From Palleronia aestuarii (GTDB lineage: Bacteria; Pseudomonadota; Alphaproteobacteria; Rhodobacterales; Rhodobacteraceae), in NCBI RefSeq assembly GCF_003253995.1, contig NZ_QKZL01000002.1:186001-250000 (forward strand): a stretch of 64,000 nucleotides of DNA, in the 5' to 3' direction. Under the pieces are notes generated by a model that had not been told where the DNA came from, did no database searches, and saw nothing but the letters and a program-made list of their open reading frames with translations. The position numbers and the translations under genes are program-made. Shown in pieces: positions 56,112 to 64,000 of the stretch. Within the stretch, counting starts at the first letter, position 1, and each line of letters opens with the position of its first letter.

Positions 56112-56627
56112 TCAGGCCGAGGGCGTCTCTTCGGATTTCTGCGCGGCGGCCTGACGCTGCGCGATACCCTGCCGGTAGAGGGAAACGAAGTCGATCGGCT
56201 CGAGATTGAGCGCCGGGAAGCCACCGTCATGCGTGACGTCGGCGACGATACGGCGGATGAACGGAAACATCTGCCGCGGCCCCTCGATCAGCAGGAACGG
56301 GTGCAGCTGTTCGTTAGGCACGTTGGACGTGGCGAAAACCCCGCCATATTCGAGCTCCATCACGAAGAGCGTGTCGTCGCTCTCCTTGTTCTTCGACGTG
56401 ATGGTGAACTTGCCGATGATCTCGTATTGATCGTTATCGCCGCGCTTCTTCGCATCGAGGCTCACCTGAACCGACACGTCGGGCTTGACCTCTCCGCTGA
56501 TCGGTTTGCGCGCGACGATATTCTCGAAGGACAGATCGCGGATGTATTGCCCGAGCGGGCGCAATTGCGGGGTCGGCGGCACGCTGCCGTTCGGCGTGGC
56601 GGCGGTCTTCGTTTCACTATCGGCCAT
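56112..56627 (-). CDS. secB: Protein-export chaperone SecB
   Basis: 171 residues. QYIRDLSFENIVARKPIS is the signature N-terminus; ATSNVPNEQLHPFLLIEGPR and PFIRRIVADVTHDGGFP the rest. SecB keeps preproteins unfolded and passes them to SecA. It is convergent with dnaQ (6-bp gap). Confidence 0.97.
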   Translation of the reverse strand: MADSETKTAATPNGSVPPTPQLRPLGQYIRDLSFENIVARKPISGEVKPDVSVQVSLDAKKRGDNDQYEIIGKFTITSKNKESDDTLFVMELEYGGVFATSNVPNEQLHPFLLIEGPRQMFPFIRRIVADVTHDGGFPALNLEPIDFVSLYRQGIAQRQAAAQKSEETPSA

Positions 56628-56695
56628 CGGAAACTCCGGTATGAATTCGGCTGGCGTCGGACCTATCAGGTTCTGCGCTGCGTCTCAATGCCGCC

Positions 56696-57202
56696 TCACC
56701 GGCGGGTCCAGCCCGACGGGCGGCGGTTTGGGTCGGGTTCGGGGATGTCGACCTCGTCGTATTCGCCCTCGATCACATCGCCGTCACCGGTCGTGCGCGA
56801 ATGCGGTCGCGAGCCCTGTGCACGTGTGGGGCCGGCGCCCGGACCGAAGGACTGAACTTTCACGCGGGTGCGCAGGAACTCGAAGGCCGCACGTCGGACG
56901 GCCGGAACCAGAAGGGCAAAACCCAACGCATCGGTGAAAAATCCCGGTGTCAGCAGGAGGACGCCCGCGACGAGGATCATCGCCCCATGCGCCAGCGGCT
57001 CGGACGGATCACGCATGTCGTTGAGAGAACGGCGTAATTCCGCAAGCGCCAAGGCTCCCTGCGAGCGGACGAGGGTGGTTCCGATGATGGCCGTCACGAG
57101 CACGATCGCCAGCGTCGGCCACAGGCCGAGGAGACCGCCTACCTGGATGAACAGGGCGATCTCGATGAGGGGGATCGCGATAAAGGCGGCGAGCAGCTTC
57201 AC
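56696..57202 (-). CDS. fxsA: FxsA family membrane protein
   Basis: 168 residues with a GTG start at 57202 (ribosome site GGAAGGAG). The membrane part KLLAAFIAIPLIEIALFIQV, VGGLLGLWPTLAIVLVTAI and VLLLTPGFFTDALGFALLVP is the FxsA (DUF441-like) core. The C-terminus is hydrophilic. In E. coli FxsA relieves phage T7 exclusion when overproduced; its normal role is unknown. It is next to secB and divergent from the Tim44-like gene. Confidence 0.9.
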   Translation of the reverse strand: MKLLAAFIAIPLIEIALFIQVGGLLGLWPTLAIVLVTAIIGTTLVRSQGALALAELRRSLNDMRDPSEPLAHGAMILVAGVLLLTPGFFTDALGFALLVPAVRRAAFEFLRTRVKVQSFGPGAGPTRAQGSRPHSRTTGDGDVIEGEYDEVDIPEPDPNRRPSGWTRR

Positions 57203-57311
57203 GTGGGTTCTCCTTCCAGACGGGCCGGGAGGTGGACTCAACCCCGGCTCGGTCCTACATAGGAACCCACAACGATCGTTAGCAACGGGTTCGCCCAGAT
57301 CCGAGGTACGA

Positions 57312-57980
57312 ATGAGTTCTGCCGTCATCCAATTGCTGGTGCTTGCGGGTATCGCGATCTTCCTGATCGTGCGCCTGCGCGGTGTGCTCGGCACCCGTGA
57401 CGGTTTCGAGAAGCCCCCCGTGAGCGGGCCGACCGACGGCGCCCGGTCGCGGACGAACCGCCCCGAATTCGAAGTGATCGAAGGCGGGCCCGATCGCGAC
57501 ATCACCGATCATGTCGAGGACGGATCGGAATCGGCGAAGGCCCTCGCTAGCATGAAGATGGCGGAGCCGGGCTTCGATGTCGGAGAGTTCCTGAGCGGGG
57601 CGCGGGGTGCCTACGAGATGATCCTGTCGGCTTTCGAGAAAGGTGACATCTCGGGCGTTCGTGAACTTCTCGATCCGGACGTCGCCGAGGCTTTCGATGC
57701 CGTCATCGCCGACCGCGAGGAGAAAGGCCTGACCGTGCAGTCCGAGATCGTCGGTGTGCGCGACGTCGAACTTTACCGCGCCTCTTACGGTCGCGACACG
57801 CATCTGGCGGAGATCACGGTCCGCTTCCTCGCGGAACTGACGGCGGTGGTCAGAAATGCCGAAGGCGAGATCGTCGAGGGCGATCCGAACGAGATCAAGC
57901 GCCAGCGCGACACGTGGACCTTCGCGCGCAAGATGGGTGTCGACGATCCGAACTGGCAGCTGGTCGCGACGGGGGAATAA
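57312..57980 (+). CDS. Tim44/TimA-like domain protein
   Basis: 222 residues. N-terminal membrane anchor SSAVIQLLVLAGIAIFLIV, then an acidic linker and the Tim44 domain (FDVGEFLSGARGAYEMILSAF, DTWTFARKMGVDDPNWQLVA). Bacterial members are inner-membrane proteins related to the mitochondrial import motor subunit Tim44. It shares one base with the mltA start (TAATG), so they are coupled. Location next to secB and mltA suggests an envelope role. Confidence 0.92.
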   Translation: MSSAVIQLLVLAGIAIFLIVRLRGVLGTRDGFEKPPVSGPTDGARSRTNRPEFEVIEGGPDRDITDHVEDGSESAKALASMKMAEPGFDVGEFLSGARGAYEMILSAFEKGDISGVRELLDPDVAEAFDAVIADREEKGLTVQSEIVGVRDVELYRASYGRDTHLAEITVRFLAELTAVVRNAEGEIVEGDPNEIKRQRDTWTFARKMGVDDPNWQLVATGE

Positions 57981-59008
57981 TGCGGGCGCTGCTCCTGGCC
58001 TTGTCATGCCTGGCGTTCGCGCCCGCGGCATCGATGGGGCAGGAGACGCGTCACGAGATTGTCAACTTCGCCTCGCTTGAGGGCTGGGCGGAGGACGATC
58101 ATCGCGCGGCGCTCGATGTCTTTCTTTCAACCTGCCGCGACATGCGCGATCCCGACTGGCTGACGCTCTGCGCGCTCGGAGCAGAGCAGCGCGATAATGC
58201 GCGGCAGTTCTTCGAATTGTTCTTCCGACCTGTCCTGATCGGGAACGACGATACGATGCTCTTCACCGGCTATTTCGAGCCGGAACTGAACGGATCGCGT
58301 TATCGTGGAGGCAAGTATCAGTATCCGCTCTACGCCTTGCCGGAGGAAGCGGAGGATGGATCGTGGCTCGCCCGCGCGCAGATCGAGACGGAAGGTCTTC
58401 TCGACGGGCGCGGACTGGAAATTGCCTGGATCGACGATCCGGTCGATGTCTTCTTCCTGCAGATACAGGGTTCGGGCCGCGTGCGGCTCGATGACGGCAC
58501 CTCGCTCCGCGTGGGCTATGCCGGCAAGAACGGTCACGATTACCGTTCCATCGGTCTCGAGCTCGTCCGGCGTGGAGAATACGATGAGCACGAGGTCTCG
58601 GCCGATAACATCCGCAACTGGGTCAAGCGGAACGGGGAGGAGGGCCGGGCGCTCCTGAACCACAACCCGTCCTACACCTTCTTTCGCGAAGTGAGCCAGG
58701 TTCCTGCGGAGAAGGGTCCGCTCGGCGCGATGAACCGCTCGATCACGGCATTGCGGTCGATTGCCATCGATCCCACCATTATCCGCCTCGGGACCCCCGT
58801 CTGGATCGAGAAGGAGGGGGTCGAACCGATGCACCGTCTGATGGTGGCGCAGGATACCGGCTCCGCGATCAAGGGTGCGCAACGGGCCGACATCTTCTTC
58901 GGCACTGGTGAGGATGCGGGTCGGCGCGCCGGTTACGTGCGCGACGGGGGTCGGATCGTGACGCTGATGCCGATCCAGCGGGCCTACGCGCTCGGCACCG
59001 GATTCTGA
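57980..59008 (+). CDS. mltA: Membrane-bound lytic murein transglycosylase A
   Basis: 342 residues. Signal peptide ends AASMGQ. MltA domain: DDTMLFTGYFEPELNGS, IAWIDDPVDVFFLQIQGSGR, and the 3D domain DTGSAIKGAQRADIFFGTG with catalytic aspartates. It cleaves peptidoglycan to anhydro-muropeptides. No lipobox is seen, so it may be periplasmic. Followed by smr after 4 bp. Confidence 0.95.
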   Translation: MRALLLALSCLAFAPAASMGQETRHEIVNFASLEGWAEDDHRAALDVFLSTCRDMRDPDWLTLCALGAEQRDNARQFFELFFRPVLIGNDDTMLFTGYFEPELNGSRYRGGKYQYPLYALPEEAEDGSWLARAQIETEGLLDGRGLEIAWIDDPVDVFFLQIQGSGRVRLDDGTSLRVGYAGKNGHDYRSIGLELVRRGEYDEHEVSADNIRNWVKRNGEEGRALLNHNPSYTFFREVSQVPAEKGPLGAMNRSITALRSIAIDPTIIRLGTPVWIEKEGVEPMHRLMVAQDTGSAIKGAQRADIFFGTGEDAGRRAGYVRDGGRIVTLMPIQRAYALGTGF

Positions 59009-59012
59009 GCGA

Positions 59013-59600
59013 ATGGCACGGCGTCGGGAGCCGCGCGGCCTCAGGCCCGACGAACTAGAATTGTGGCGTCAGGTCAAGCGGACCGCGACACCCCTGCGGG
59101 AAGAGCCGGCCTCACCCCCGCCCGCGCGTCTTGCGCCGTCCCCGGTCCGGCAGAACCCGCAACGCCCGGCGTTCGAGATCGAACCGTTCCGCGTCGGCGA
59201 ACGCACGAACTCCTCCCGCGGCCCGGATCCGGCGCCCTCGGTCCTGCCGCCCGTCCGCATGGACGCCAAGGCATTCGGACGGATGCGACGCGGCAAGCTC
59301 CGGGTCGAGGGACGGATCGATCTGCACGGGCTCCGGCTCGACGAAGCGCATCCGCTGCTCCTGCGGTTCGTGAGGGAGTCGCAATCCGCCGGCAAGCGCT
59401 TGGTCCTTGTGATCACCGGCAAGGGACAGGGGGGCGGAGAGGCCCCGTTTCCGGCAACCCGTGGCGTGCTGCGCCGTCAGGTGCCGATCTGGCTTGCCTC
59501 GGCCCCCGTCGCCGCTCTTGTCCTGCAAGTTACAGAGGCGCACCGGACCCATGGCGGTGGAGGGGCATATTACGTCTATCTACGCCGCGGCGGACTGTAG
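59013..59600 (+). CDS. Smr-domain protein (MutS2-like nuclease domain)
   Basis: 195 residues. An unstructured Pro/Arg-rich N-terminus is followed by an Smr domain: VEGRIDLHGLRLDEAHPLLL, VLVITGKGQGGGEA and RTHGGGGAYYVYLRR. Smr domains cut DNA or RNA, or bind them; the DLHG motif is conserved. It is the last gene of the timA-mltA-smr unit and overlaps the facing MFS gene by 21 bp. Confidence 0.92.
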   Translation: MARRREPRGLRPDELELWRQVKRTATPLREEPASPPPARLAPSPVRQNPQRPAFEIEPFRVGERTNSSRGPDPAPSVLPPVRMDAKAFGRMRRGKLRVEGRIDLHGLRLDEAHPLLLRFVRESQSAGKRLVLVITGKGQGGGEAPFPATRGVLRRQVPIWLASAPVAALVLQVTEAHRTHGGGGAYYVYLRRGGL

Positions 59601-60803
59601 GACACGTGATCTGGCGATGCCTACCGCGACCAACGCGGACGTAAGGACGAAATAGACAGCAATCCCCGCGAACTGATCCTCAAGGATCACACCGGCGTCG
59701 ATCAGCAATCCGGTCAGCGCGGGTCCCAAGGCGGTTCCGAACACCATGATCGCCGCCGCGAGCGACCGGATCGCGCCCATGTGCCGGGTCCCGTAGAATT
59801 CCGCCCAGAAAGCGTTCGGCACGACCGCGTTCATGCCTTGCGTCATTCCCATGAGGCCGATGCAGATCGCCGCCAGCGGCAGGGTATCCGCAAAGGCAAG
59901 TCCGACGAACCCCAGGGCCATCGGCATCTGATAGAGCGGCATGAGACGCGCGGTTCCGACACGATCGACGATCGGGCCCGAAGCGAAGACCGTGACCATC
60001 GCGGCGGCGGTGAAGACGGGAAAAAGCGCAACGAGTTCGAGATGGGTGAACCCCTTCGTTTCCGCCAGGTGGACCTGGTGGAAGAAGAACGCTGTCCCGA
60101 ATGCGGCGGGGGCAAGGATTGCAGGGGCAATGAACCAGAAGAGGGGGTGGCGCAGCATCTCGCCCCGCTGCCAGTGTCGACTACCCATGCCCGCGCTCTG
60201 CGGATCCTCGGAGATGGATTGCGGTGTCCGCTCGAGCCTCAGGAGCGGCCAGAGGAGCGGGACGACGGCGAGGACGATGCAGGCCGCGACGATCCAAAGT
60301 TCACGCCAGCCCGTAAGCGGCATCGCCGATACGAACGCCAGCGGCAACAGGGCGGATCCGGCCTCGACGCCCACGGCCGAGATCGAAAGCGCCAGCCCCC
60401 GCCGCGCAACGAACCAGCGCGCCATCGCGACCGCGGCTACGAGGACGCACATCCCCTGTCCGCAGAGCCGGAGCGCAGAGATCGCCATTCCGAGGATCAC
60501 CGGCCCCGGCGCCATCGCCATCACGACACAGGCCATCGCGAGAAGCCCGAGGACGATCGGACCGATCACGCGGACGCGGAACCTGTCCGTGGCGGCGCCC
60601 GCGAACACCATCACGATCGCCGAAGCGGTCGTGGCGATGGAATAGAGAATCCCCCAACCACCGTTCGAGAGCGCGAACTCCTCCCGGATCACTCCGCCGA
60701 AGACGGAGATGAAGAATGTCTGTCCGAAACTCGAGCAGAACGTCAGGAGCACGCCGACGAGCAGGAACGGCGCGTTGGAACGAAGGAAGGTGAGAAAGGG
60801 CAT
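59580..60803 (-). CDS. MFS transporter
   Basis: 407 residues with about 12 predicted membrane helices (for example FLLVGVLLTFCSSFGQTFFI). A loop motif between helices 2 and 3 reads GAATDRFRVRVIGP. It resembles the oxalate/formate-antiporter-like or MFS sugar transporters, but substrate cannot be told. It is convergent with smr and followed by hslU on the same strand. Confidence 0.85.
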   Translation of the reverse strand: MPFLTFLRSNAPFLLVGVLLTFCSSFGQTFFISVFGGVIREEFALSNGGWGILYSIATTASAIVMVFAGAATDRFRVRVIGPIVLGLLAMACVVMAMAPGPVILGMAISALRLCGQGMCVLVAAVAMARWFVARRGLALSISAVGVEAGSALLPLAFVSAMPLTGWRELWIVAACIVLAVVPLLWPLLRLERTPQSISEDPQSAGMGSRHWQRGEMLRHPLFWFIAPAILAPAAFGTAFFFHQVHLAETKGFTHLELVALFPVFTAAAMVTVFASGPIVDRVGTARLMPLYQMPMALGFVGLAFADTLPLAAICIGLMGMTQGMNAVVPNAFWAEFYGTRHMGAIRSLAAAIMVFGTALGPALTGLLIDAGVILEDQFAGIAVYFVLTSALVAVGIARSRVLQSAAA

Positions 60804-60862
60804 GGCCCCTTTGACGCCCGTTTCGCGGGAAACGGAAGTCCGAAAGGCCGTTTCCCGCGACG

Positions 60863-62167
60863 TCAGAGAACGTAGCGGCTCATGTCCGTGGAGCGGCTGA
60901 GTTCGCCCAGGTGCTTCTCGACGAAATCGGCATCCACCGTGATCTTCTCGCCCGAACGATCGGGCGCCTCGAACGAGAGTTCCTCGAAGACGCGCTCCAT
61001 CACGGTATAGAGCCGCCGCGCGCCGATATTCTCCACGGCGGTGTTCACCTCCGCTGCGATACGGGCGAGCGCGGCGATACCGTCGTCGGTGAACACGACC
61101 TCGACCTCCTCCGTGCCGAGAAGTGCGGTATATTGCCGGGTCAGCGCGTTGTCCGTCTCCGTCAGAATCCGGACGAAATCCGCCTCGGTGAGAGCGCGGA
61201 GTTCGACGCGGATGGGCAGACGGCCCTGAAGTTCGGGCAGCAAATCCGAGGGCTTGGCGACGTGAAAGGCGCCGGAAGCGATGAAGAGGATGTGGTCGGT
61301 CCGGACCTGGCCATGCTTCGTCGCGACGACCGTACCCTCGATCAGCGGCAGCAGATCGCGCTGCACGCCCTCGCGACTGACCTCGCCGCCACGGGCATCC
61401 TGCCGCGCACAGACCTTGTCGATCTCGTCGAGGAAGACGATACCGTTCTCCTGCACCGCCTCGAGCGCGGACTTGGTCACGCTCTCGTCGTCGAGAAGCT
61501 TGTCGGCCTCCTCGCCCAGGAGCACCTCGTAGCTGTCCGCGACACTCAGGCGCTTGCGCACCTTGCGGCCTTGGAACGCCTTGCCGAAGAGATCGCCGAT
61601 ATTCAGGCCGCCCTGTCCGGGGGGCATGCCGGGGATCTCCATGTTCCCCATCGGGTTCGACGTGTCGGCGACCTCGAGTTCGATCATCGTGGCGTCGAGT
61701 TCGCCGGCGTGGAGCTTCTTGCGGAACATCTCCCGCGTGCCCTCGCGGGCGTTCTCACCCGCGATGGCGTCGATCACGCGCTCCTCGGCATTGGCTTCCG
61801 CCTTCGTCTTCACGTCCTCGCGCATGTGATCGCGGGTCATGGTGATCGCCTGCTCGACCAGATCGCGGATGATCTGCTCCACGTCGCGGCCGACATAGCC
61901 CACCTCGGTGAACTTCGTCGCCTCGACCTTCAGGAACGGGGCGCGGGCGAGCTTGGCGAGGCGGCGCGAGATTTCCGTCTTGCCGACGCCGGTGGGTCCG
62001 ATCATCAGGATGTTCTTGGGATAGACCTCGTCCTGCAACTCCGCGCTGAGCTGCTTGCGCCGCCAGCGATTCCTGAGCGCCACGGCCACGGCGCGCTTGG
62101 CGTCCTTCTGGCCGATGATGAAGCGGTCGAGTTCGCTGACGATCTCGCGAGGGGTCAGGTCGGTCAT
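60863..62167 (-). CDS. hslU: HslU ATPase of the HslUV protease
   Basis: 434 residues. Walker [18 protein letters not shown], Walker [11 protein letters not shown] and the C-terminal YVL that docks on HslV. The I-domain lies between. It unfolds substrates for HslV. It is downstream of hslV (73-bp gap) on the minus strand. Confidence 0.98.
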   Translation of the reverse strand: MTDLTPREIVSELDRFIIGQKDAKRAVAVALRNRWRRKQLSAELQDEVYPKNILMIGPTGVGKTEISRRLAKLARAPFLKVEATKFTEVGYVGRDVEQIIRDLVEQAITMTRDHMREDVKTKAEANAEERVIDAIAGENAREGTREMFRKKLHAGELDATMIELEVADTSNPMGNMEIPGMPPGQGGLNIGDLFGKAFQGRKVRKRLSVADSYEVLLGEEADKLLDDESVTKSALEAVQENGIVFLDEIDKVCARQDARGGEVSREGVQRDLLPLIEGTVVATKHGQVRTDHILFIASGAFHVAKPSDLLPELQGRLPIRVELRALTEADFVRILTETDNALTRQYTALLGTEEVEVVFTDDGIAALARIAAEVNTAVENIGARRLYTVMERVFEELSFEAPDRSGEKITVDADFVEKHLGELSRSTDMSRYVL

Positions 62168-62240
62168 GGCGGGCCTTCGGTCTGGTTTGAGGCGGCAGAG
62201 CTAATCATTCGGGCCCGTCTCGCAAGCGGGCAGGGCAGGC

Positions 62241-62801
62241 TCACGTGCCCTCGAGCGTCTCCACGGTCAGGTTTCCGTTGGTGTAGACGCAGATATCGGC
62301 CGCGATCTTCATCGCGCGGCGGGCGATCGCCTCCGCGTCTAGATCGGTCTCGATCAGCGCCCGGCCCGCGGCGAGGGCGTAGTTCCCACCCGATCCGATC
62401 GCGGCAATGTCGTGTTCCGGCTCGAGCACGTCGCCCGCGCCGGTGACGACGTAGAGTTCGCTGCCGTCCGACACGATCAGCATCGCCTCGAGCTTCTGGA
62501 GATACTTGTCGGTGCGCCAGTCTTTGGCCAGCTCGACCGCCGCGCGCTGGAGCTGCCCGGGCGTCGCCTCGAGCTTCTTCTCCAGCCGCTCGAGGAGCGT
62601 GAACGCATCTGCGGTAGAGCCCGCGAAGCCCGCTATGATCTCCGCCCCGCCGGGGTTCAGTCTGCGCACCTTGCGCGCCGTGCCCTTGATGACGGTCTGG
62701 CCGAGCGTAACCTGTCCGTCACCGGCGATGACCACCTTTCCGCCCTTCCGCACGCCGACGATGGTCGTTCCGTGCCAACCCGGAAAATCCTGTTCCGCCA
62801 T
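62241..62801 (-). CDS. hslV: HslV peptidase of the HslUV protease
   Basis: 186 residues. The active threonine is exposed after processing; here the [19 protein letters not shown] motif starts 11 residues in (Thr12), so a short propeptide precedes the catalytic residue. SSxG-type Gly loop and [20 protein letters not shown] are conserved. It is translated just before hslU. Confidence 0.97.
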   Translation of the reverse strand: MAEQDFPGWHGTTIVGVRKGGKVVIAGDGQVTLGQTVIKGTARKVRRLNPGGAEIIAGFAGSTADAFTLLERLEKKLEATPGQLQRAAVELAKDWRTDKYLQKLEAMLIVSDGSELYVVTGAGDVLEPEHDIAAIGSGGNYALAAGRALIETDLDAEAIARRAMKIAADICVYTNGNLTVETLEGT

Positions 62802-62821
62802 GATCCCTCACGCCTTGGGTC

Positions 62822-62848
62822 AAAGAAAGAGGGCGCCCGGAGGCGCCC
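62822..62848 (-). terminator. Terminator-like hairpin after trxA
   Basis: Minus strand stem GGGCGCC-TCCG-GGCGCCC followed by UCUUUCUUUG, in the 69-bp gap between trxA and hslV. It would end trxA mRNA or reduce read-through into hslVU. Confidence 0.75.
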
Positions 62849-62870
62849 TGAATGGAGGTCTGCACGCAGC

Positions 62871-63191
62871 TCAGATCTCGCTGTCGATCCAGCTCGTGAG
62901 CGCCGCCTTGGGCTTGGCGCCGATCTGGTTGGACACGATCTCTCCGTCCTTGAAGAGAAAGAGCGCCGGGATGCCGCGGACGCCGAGCTTCGCAGGCGAA
63001 TCCGGGTTCTCGTCGACATTTACCTTCACGATCTTCACCTTTCCCGCGTATTCTTCGCTGATTTCCTCGAGGGCGGGGCCGATTTGCTTGCACGGACCGC
63101 ACCATTCCGCCCAGAAATCGACGACCACGGGAAGGTCGGCGTTCCGGACCTCGGCATCGAAGGTCGCATCGGTGACGGCTGTGGTGGCCAT
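62871..63191 (-). CDS. trxA: Thioredoxin 1
   Basis: 106 residues. Active site WCGPCK in [19 protein letters not shown]; cis-Pro region [14 protein letters not shown] general disulfide reductase. Located between addA and hslV, a common alphaproteobacterial order. Confidence 0.97.
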   Translation of the reverse strand: MATTAVTDATFDAEVRNADLPVVVDFWAEWCGPCKQIGPALEEISEEYAGKVKIVKVNVDENPDSPAKLGVRGIPALFLFKDGEIVSNQIGAKPKAALTSWIDSEI

Positions 63192-63245
63192 GACGTATCT
63201 CCTGATGAGGGTTGAAGCGCTACGTAGGGACGGCCCCGGAACCCG

Positions 63246-64000
63246 TCAAGCGCAGACACCTGCGCGGAACGCAGCGAGCACCCTGTCCGTCGGCAGCCGC
63301 ATCAGCGTCGCGTTCGCGGTCCAGAGGAGCGCGGTCTCGATCCGCGCATGGGGATAGAGCGCGCCGAGCGCGGTGGCGTAGGCCCCCATCTGTCGCAGGA
63401 GTCCCTCGGGCACGTCCGCCGCGCTTTCGGGAATCGTCCGGTTCGACTTGTAGTCGATGGCGAGGACATGGGTCTCCGTCACGATCAGCCGGTCGATCGT
63501 ACCAAATATCGCCCGTCCCCCGGGCCCCGGCGCGGTGATGTCGACCTCGACGAGGGCGGGCTGCCGCAGCACCTCCCGCAGGTCCGGTTCCGTCAGCACG
63601 CGCCGCGCCTCCGCGAGATACGTGTCGATCTCCTGCGACGAGAGGCCCTCGCGTGCGAAAAGCCGCGTCGCCGTCGCGTCCCAGCCCTCCGGGTGGTCCG
63701 GTACGAGGGTTTCGAGCAGGAGGTGGAGGTATCGCCCGCGCCGCAGCACCGCCTCCTCGTCGGTTTCCACGATCTCTCCGGGCAGCGCCTTCGCGCCGCC
63801 GAGGTTCGAGGGCGCGAGGAGACCTGGCGCCGGGTCCGGTACCGGAAGGTGGGCGTCGATCCAGTCGGGTGGAACCAGCTCGCTCGGGGTCGGTCTGACG
63901 AGTGCGTTGACCGGGCCGGCGTTCCAGTCATGCGCCTCGTGGCGTCGGATCGGCCCCCAGGGCGTCTCGACCTCCGCGGGATCGAGGCGGTCGAGACCGT
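63246..64000 (-). CDS. addA: Double-strand break repair helicase-nuclease AddA, C-terminal part
   Basis: The gene runs off the right edge; about 251 C-terminal residues are visible. LAPSNLGGAKALPGEIVETD precedes RRGRYLHLLLETL, and the nuclease domain has FGTIDRLIVTETHVLAIDYK with the GxxDRL-(n)-DYKSNR catalytic motif, then LLRQMGAYATALGALYP. AddAB processes DNA ends for RecA. It is followed by trxA after 54 bp. Confidence 0.93.
   Translation of the reverse strand, partial: GLDRLDPAEVETPWGPIRRHEAHDWNAGPVNALVRPTPSELVPPDWIDAHLPVPDPAPGLLAPSNLGGAKALPGEIVETDEEAVLRRGRYLHLLLETLVPDHPEGWDATATRLFAREGLSSQEIDTYLAEARRVLTEPDLREVLRQPALVEVDITAPGPGGRAIFGTIDRLIVTETHVLAIDYKSNRTIPESAADVPEGLLRQMGAYATALGALYPHARIETALLWTANATLMRLPTDRVLAAFRAGVCA

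Overview
The window is chromosomal DNA of a GC-rich alphaproteobacterium, most likely of the Rhodobacteraceae/Roseobacter group. The evidence is gene content and order: rimP-nusA-ylxR-infB; addA-trxA-hslV-hslU; secB/fxsA facing timA-mltA-smr; and an origin block with parB-parA-rsmG-mnmG-mnmE-rho-hemJ on one side and maf-aroE-coaE-dnaQ on the other. It is dense housekeeping sequence. I see no insertion sequence, prophage, integron, CRISPR array, rRNA or tRNA. All assignments were made by reading the sequence; no database search was run.

Layout. 1-3.6 kb (+): end of a parvulin-type isomerase, argJ, mutT, an OmpA-like protein and a Sel1-repeat protein. 3.6-10.8 kb (-): an unknown membrane protein, then infB, ylxR, nusA and rimP, with a promoter and terminator hairpin ahead of rimP that look like an attenuator. 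10.8-20.8 kb: a frameshifted CDGSH iron-sulfur gene, a prolyl aminopeptidase, ubiG, a nucleoside hydrolase, a sulfur module (two YeeE/YedE half-transporters divergent from a two-cysteine ArsR repressor), grxC, comF, an atypical methyltransferase, hemH, and two L,D-transpeptidases around a CAP lipoprotein. 20.8-30.6 kb (mostly -): an RNA m5U methyltransferase, a heterodimeric ABC exporter, a CCA-adding enzyme, two NUDIX hydrolases, hslO, and a REC-PP2C phosphatase facing an HPt protein. 30.9-43.2 kb: ilvA, argG, a fasciclin protein, periplasmic msrA, a CDF metal exporter, malic enzyme, mutS, grpE and hrcA. 43.3-45.7 kb (+): rph, rdgB and hemW.

The best-defined landmark is the replication-origin region. 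Two perfect 16-bp parS sites (TGTTTCACGTGAAACA) lie inside the first codons of rsmG and mnmG, next to parAB. A non-coding stretch between hemJ and maf (about 53.02-53.40 kb) carries one perfect and several near-perfect DnaA boxes plus an AT-rich patch, and genes on both sides run away from it. It is very probably oriC. The parB-mnmE block is visibly AT-richer than its surroundings, with an abrupt return to high GC at rho.

56.1-64 kb: secB and fxsA (-), timA-mltA-smr (+), an MFS transporter, hslU, hslV and trxA, and the 3' part of addA cut by the window edge.

Nothing here is clearly a new multi-gene system. The items most worth a second look are the frameshifted CDGSH gene, the rimP leader, parS embedded in coding starts, the putative oriC that overlaps the maf ribosome-binding site, the facing genes that share a C-terminal module, and the composition break.
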